Shown: piece after piece, positions 60,501 to 64,000 of the stretch
Position numbering within the stretch: the first letter of the stretch is position 1
How the letters are laid out: each line of letters starts with the position of its first letter
Assembly: GCA_030562195.1 (NCBI GenBank)
Contig: JAUJPP010000003.1
Coordinates: 37,578,602-37,642,601 of the forward strand
Length of the DNA stretch: 64,000 nucleotides
Reading direction: 5' to 3'
Source of the DNA: Nipponacmea schrenckii
Taxonomy: Eukaryota > Mollusca > Gastropoda > Lottiidae
Position numbers and translations under genes: made by a program
The notes under the pieces: generated by a model
Database searches by the model: none
What the model was told of the DNA's origin: nothing
The model's input: only the letters and a program-made list of their open reading frames with translations

Positions 60501-63500
60501 TATATAAGTCAACAAAAAATATGATTTATAACAAACCATTTCCCCAAAGATGTTTTTCTGATTATTCTCTTAATACCATCACATGCACCTCTCTTTGCTC
60601 ATCATCAGGTCCTGTCTTCTGTTTAAAATAGCATGGTAAGAAAATATCACCTAATATCCAACAGATCTAGAATCACCTCTATTCTACAGTTCTTGTCTTT
60701 TCTCTATAATTCTTCTAACTTTGATAATGCTTGAAGTGCCATTAACAAGTTAAATTGCAGACACATATATATGCATTTTTGTTGATTTTGAAAGTACCTC
60801 TAATAAATTTGTTAGAATTCGTGTATGTATGAAAAGAAATATTTTGTGGAAATGAGAGAAGTTATTGTAGATCACTATCAGTATAACGGACATATATACT
60901 TCATTTATTAAGAAGGCTGCTTGGCATATGACATCTTGCATCTTGTATATTATATAAAATTTGAGATAAGTATCAACCCAAACTAATGCTGGATTATGGT
61001 CTACCTCTTAGAATAGACATAAATTTAAAGTCTCAAATGTGGTCAATGACATATATACTCATTTTCTGCACTTACCTCGTGCAGTGACTAAACATTAAAA
61101 TTTCTAAATAACACAATAATAAAGTGAGGATGGAGAAAAATTAAACAATATTATTTGAATTAAATAGATAGAGATTCCAGTTGACAGTTATAAGATATGT
61201 CCAATGAAATCATTCAATAAAATGACGACACTAAATGATAACAAATAGGTTGGTGATCATGTTGTCAGAAGAACCATCTATATTCTATATAGCTTGTCAA
61301 TTTGTTGGATTACTAGATAAAAATGATTAATGAGGTGCCATGTCATTTTAGAACTTTATCTTTGTATGTTTATAATAAGTTTTTGTTGAATATAGATCAG
61401 TGATGTATTATCTAGAAGCCTCTACTAGTGAATTAACATGTATTACAGACCTACCTCCTCGACTTAAAATCAAAAATGTAAGTTGATGATTTCAGGTTTG
61501 TTTGGGGTTATGGAAACAGGAGCTATTTGTGAATTATAGCCTTAATATATGGTATTGATGGTTTATTAAGGAATTTAGTTTTATATATTGTCCTGTTCTT
61601 GAAGCCAAACTACATGTTTATATTTTTGTAACATTAGTAAATGAGAATAAATCACGTTTGGGAAAATGACAACTCTCTTGAACATTTGGATCAATATTAC
61701 CATCTGCTATACATACATTAACAATAAGGTAAAATAATATAGTAGTATTGTAGACATGCCAGTTTGAGATTTTCATACTGAAAAGGGTTCCAGATAGATG
61801 AAATTAAATTTTCAGCTTGATTAACAAATATTTAAATTAAGAATTCTCGTTGATTCAGGCTGCTGTTGGTCCAGACCATGTTATTGTTGTTACTACTGAA
61901 GAACAGGTTTATAGTTGGGGTGAAGGGTCAAAAGGTCAGCTAGGTCATGGTAATACAGAAAGCAAGGATCGACCTGAATTAATAGAAGCATTGAATGGTA
62001 AATCTATTGTAGCGTAAGTATATTATGATAGAATTCTTTTTCTTAAAATGATTGTTTGTGAGAATTACAATATTAAAATATGACAAATGTTACATAGATA
62101 TAGTTATTTCAAGTATATATCAAGCATTCTTATCTACAGCATATAATCATAACAATCCAATTTGCTATCATCACTGAAATTTGTCTTGTACTGTTCGACC
62201 ATTTCAGCCTTGGTTTTGTATTTCACAGGGCCCAGTGTGGAGATGGTTTTAGTTTATTTCGAAGTGAGAATGGTTTAGTATTGACTTGTGGTGATGGATC
62301 TAAAGGTTGTTTAGGGCATGGTGATTGGTCTGATACATTTAAACCTAGATTAATAGAAGCTTTATTAAGGTATATTGAAATCTCAATTATTCACTAGGAA
62401 TCAAAATGGTCCATTCGTAAATTGATGTTTCAAAATTAAGGTAGCAACGATAACAGTTTTTAGATATCATCATTAATCGCGATATTAAAATTGAAAATAT
62501 CGCGATAAATTGTATTATCGTGATACTGGAAATAATATGTATAATATTGTGATATGAATGTTTTTATCTGCATCAGGTTCATTGGGACTCCATATCTCCA
62601 TGTAAAGCAGTATTCTTAGGAACTGTCAGATCAGATTTTTTGTCTCGGCAATAGCCAGTTTGGGTTTGAGTGACCATCAATATCATAAAATTACTCTTAG
62701 TTACCCATTGGTCAAATTTTCTATTAAGATTTGAACTAATTAAGGGATCAATATGAAAATATTCATGACAAATTGTTATCCTAATACTGGTATCTGATAA
62801 GTATATTTTCACGGTATTGTATTTTATCGCGATAATGCGATAATTTGAGTTTTGAACGATACGATATGATATTGATTTGGATAATCGCGATATGGCGATT
62901 AATCATAATATTGTTGCTACCTTATTCAAAATATATATGTACATATTTTCAAAATTTTACCCATAGATATGTTTTTAGGATAAGATCTGAAACATTTTGG
63001 GTATTTTAATGGCATCAAAAATTTTTTAAAAACTTTTTTCCAAGACAAATTTTGTTTATAGATCTCAACACACAGTTCACTTGCTATTTAAAACTAAAAA
63101 ATAGAATATTAGACTGGTCACATCCACATTGTTACATGTGAATTAAATATCTGATGGCCTCTGATAGTTGGTAAAGCACTTGCAGAAATATCTTCATAGT
63201 GTCCTGTAGTTTGGCAGACCCCTGATATAAATATATATATTATATTATACAGTGTTGATGTTGTGGCTGTAACTTGTGGTCCCAATCATGTTGTTGGTGT
63301 TAGTAGTACTGGTGAGGTTTATACCTGGGGTCAAGGGTCAGATGGTAAATTAGGATTGGGCGATGATGAAAACTAGTAAGTTATTGTATTGATACATATA
63401 ATATTGGTAGCTTTTTGTCTTGGTTTCTAGCTCCATTTAGTCTTTAAAAACATTAAAGTTCCTCAAGTATTTACTGGCAAAGCAGGATTAAAAATTAAAA

Positions 63501-63938
63501 TCTGAATATCAATTTCTAGACTGAAATATATTGTGAAAGACTTTTGACATTTCCAGGCCATTGTGAAGAATAGTTGTTATGTTACTGTAAATAAAGGCAC
63601 AATCTGAATATAATGTAGACTTAAAAGTGAAAGCAAGAAACAAACATTATTTTGCACTTTACTATATTGCATTGGTCTTCCAGCACAATCAGTAGCATAC
63701 CGGTAATAGACATAATTTCATTTAATCTTTTATCCTTGTGATTATTTCTAGTTGTCAACCAATGTTAGTGACTATTGATGAACCAGTAGTATGTGTAGAT
63801 GTAAGATGTGGTATTGATGGTACTATGATACTAACTGATATTGGAAGTGTATTCGCTTGTGGTAGCAATGAAAATAATAAACTTGGTCTTAATAACAGAC
63901 AAGGTTTTTTAATGGCAATGAAGAATATTTTCAATAAG
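51574..63938 (+). CDS. NEK9-like Ser/Thr kinase with RCC1 repeats and DUF4347-like N-terminal domain, 3' end beyond window
   Basis: Seventeen phase-consistent coding exons: 51574-52054, 52436-52536, 52991-53164, 53620-53690, 53862-53965, 54440-54555, 54895-54998, 55328-55450, 55861-55999, 56297-56425, 56661-56786, 58660-58745, 61396-61477, 61859-62013, 62229-62369, 63253-63375, 63752-63938 (814 residues so far). An in-frame TGA just upstream fixes the start. Order: Ser-rich low-complexity region (1-115); a domain resembling DUF4347 (about 118-300); NEK-type kinase with GKGAYGAA loop, ILKEI lysine, HRDLKTDN (from 424), DFG (444-446) and GTPYYISPE; then RCC1 repeats ([45 protein letters not shown]). 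Kinase and RCC1 parts match NEK9, which works in mitotic spindle and centrosome signalling, more than NEK8. Vertebrate NEK9 has only about 50 residues before its kinase. Both catalytic motifs are intact, so the kinase should be active. Confidence 0.9.
52709..52855. mobile_element. Short MITE in intron 2 of the NEK9-like gene
   Basis: CCTGTTTCACAAAATTTTAA at 52709 is inverted as TTAAGATTTTGTGAAACAGG ending at 52855. A second inner complementary pair, GATTGGTTAATA and ATTGACCAATC, lies near the middle. It is 147 bp and non-coding. No clear target duplication was found. Confidence 0.75.
53325..53585 (+). repeat. Dispersed repeat copy (GGTGCAA family) in an intron
   Basis: AAATTGTAAAGAGGTTTTCT is followed about 200 bp later by AATGGTGCAAACTGATTCTA. 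These are the same paired blocks as the copies at 11.7 and 40.9 kb. It lies between coding exons 3 and 4 of the NEK9-like gene. Confidence 0.65.
57085..58575. repeat. 17-bp minisatellite in an intron of the NEK9-like gene, ~1.5 kb
   Basis: The unit is AAGGTGGGCTCTTATTA, with the frequent variant ending TTG and others such as GGTTGGCTC, GGTGGACTC and GGTGGGTTCC. Blocks of several units are themselves repeated, for example the stretch with TCTTATGTGTGTTTTATTG occurs at least four times. It fills most of the intron between coding exons 11 (ends 56786) and 12 (starts 58660). Confidence 0.93.
59255..59700 (+). repeat. Interspersed repeat with internal duplication
   Basis: The stretch starts near AAGCCCACACGTAAGATGGG and CATATATTGTAATCCCCCTG, then GTCGGTCCGTCCGTTCACA. 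The segment CGTGCTCACTCTACAGGCTA followed by CAATTCT occurs twice (about 59338 and 59510), and AGATCAGATAATTTT also recurs. It ends near GGGCGTATATTACCTTGCCT. GTCCGTCCGTC-containing interspersed repeats of this style are common in mollusc genomes, as I remember them; the family name was not determined. Confidence 0.6.
62438..62923. mobile_element. MITE in an intron of the NEK9-like gene, rich in ATCGCGAT
   Basis: AAGGTAGCAAC at 62438 is mirrored by GTTGCTACCTT ending at 62923, with ATT on both sides (62435-62437 and 62924-62926). Subterminal copies of the palindrome ATCGCGAT and of TATCGCGATAA occur near both ends. Length is about 486 bp with no coding frame of note. Confidence 0.75.
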
Positions 63939-64000
63939 GTTAGTCTTTATATTAAAAGGTTGTTTTTTTGATCAGCGATGCTTGTGAAAAACATGACTCA

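Noticed and set aside
51574..63938. Calling the RCC1-containing neighbour HERC4, which flanks SIRT1 in vertebrates
   Set aside because: The RCC1 repeats follow a NEK-type kinase ([17 protein letters not shown]), not a HECT protein, so the similarity in position is a coincidence.

Overview
The window is nuclear DNA from an animal. It has split genes with GT-AG introns, an AT-rich background, and several proteins of clear metazoan type: BTB-kelch, ankyrin/SOCS-box, claudin-like, SIRT1, DNAJC12 and a NEK9-like kinase. The number of minisatellites and small inverted-repeat elements fits a lophotrochozoan, most likely a mollusc. That placement is an inference from general character, not from a diagnostic sequence. 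Exon boundaries below come from consensus splice sites, phase agreement between exons, and similarity to remembered families. No search was run.

Left part (1-13.7 kb): the 3' end of a BTB-BACK-kelch gene (+) is followed on the other strand by a two-exon ankyrin/SOCS-box gene (-). Both encode probable substrate adaptors of cullin-RING ubiquitin ligases. Next is a four-exon gene for an unrecognised Ser/Thr-Pro-rich basic nuclear-type protein (+), then a gene for a two-pass membrane protein with a long acidic/serine-rich tail (-).

Middle part (13.7-34 kb): this is repeat country. It holds a ~65-bp minisatellite, a decayed PIF/Harbinger-type transposase remnant, and a frameshifted transposase-like gene with a 27-bp coding minisatellite at its front. 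A 38-bp array and a 1.75-kb 32-bp array follow, then nested inverted-repeat elements flanked by TTAA. The 27-bp array, read on the minus strand, repeats a perfect acceptor-donor (recursive splice site) consensus about thirty times.

Right part (34-64 kb): a three-exon claudin-like four-pass membrane protein (-) carries a ferritin-derived sequence in an intron. DNAJC12 (-, five exons) and SIRT1 (+, ten exons) are complete and divergent, with 296 bp between their start codons. The same head-to-head neighbours are known in vertebrates, so this is deeply conserved microsynteny. The last gene (+), open at the window end, encodes a NEK9-like kinase with RCC1 repeats. It has an unusual ~300-residue N-terminal extension that resembles the bacterial DUF4347 domain with its catalytic-looking residues lost. 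This is the most novel protein architecture in the window. Introns of DNAJC12 and the NEK9-like gene host kilobase-scale minisatellites, and several introns hold short terminal-inverted-repeat elements.
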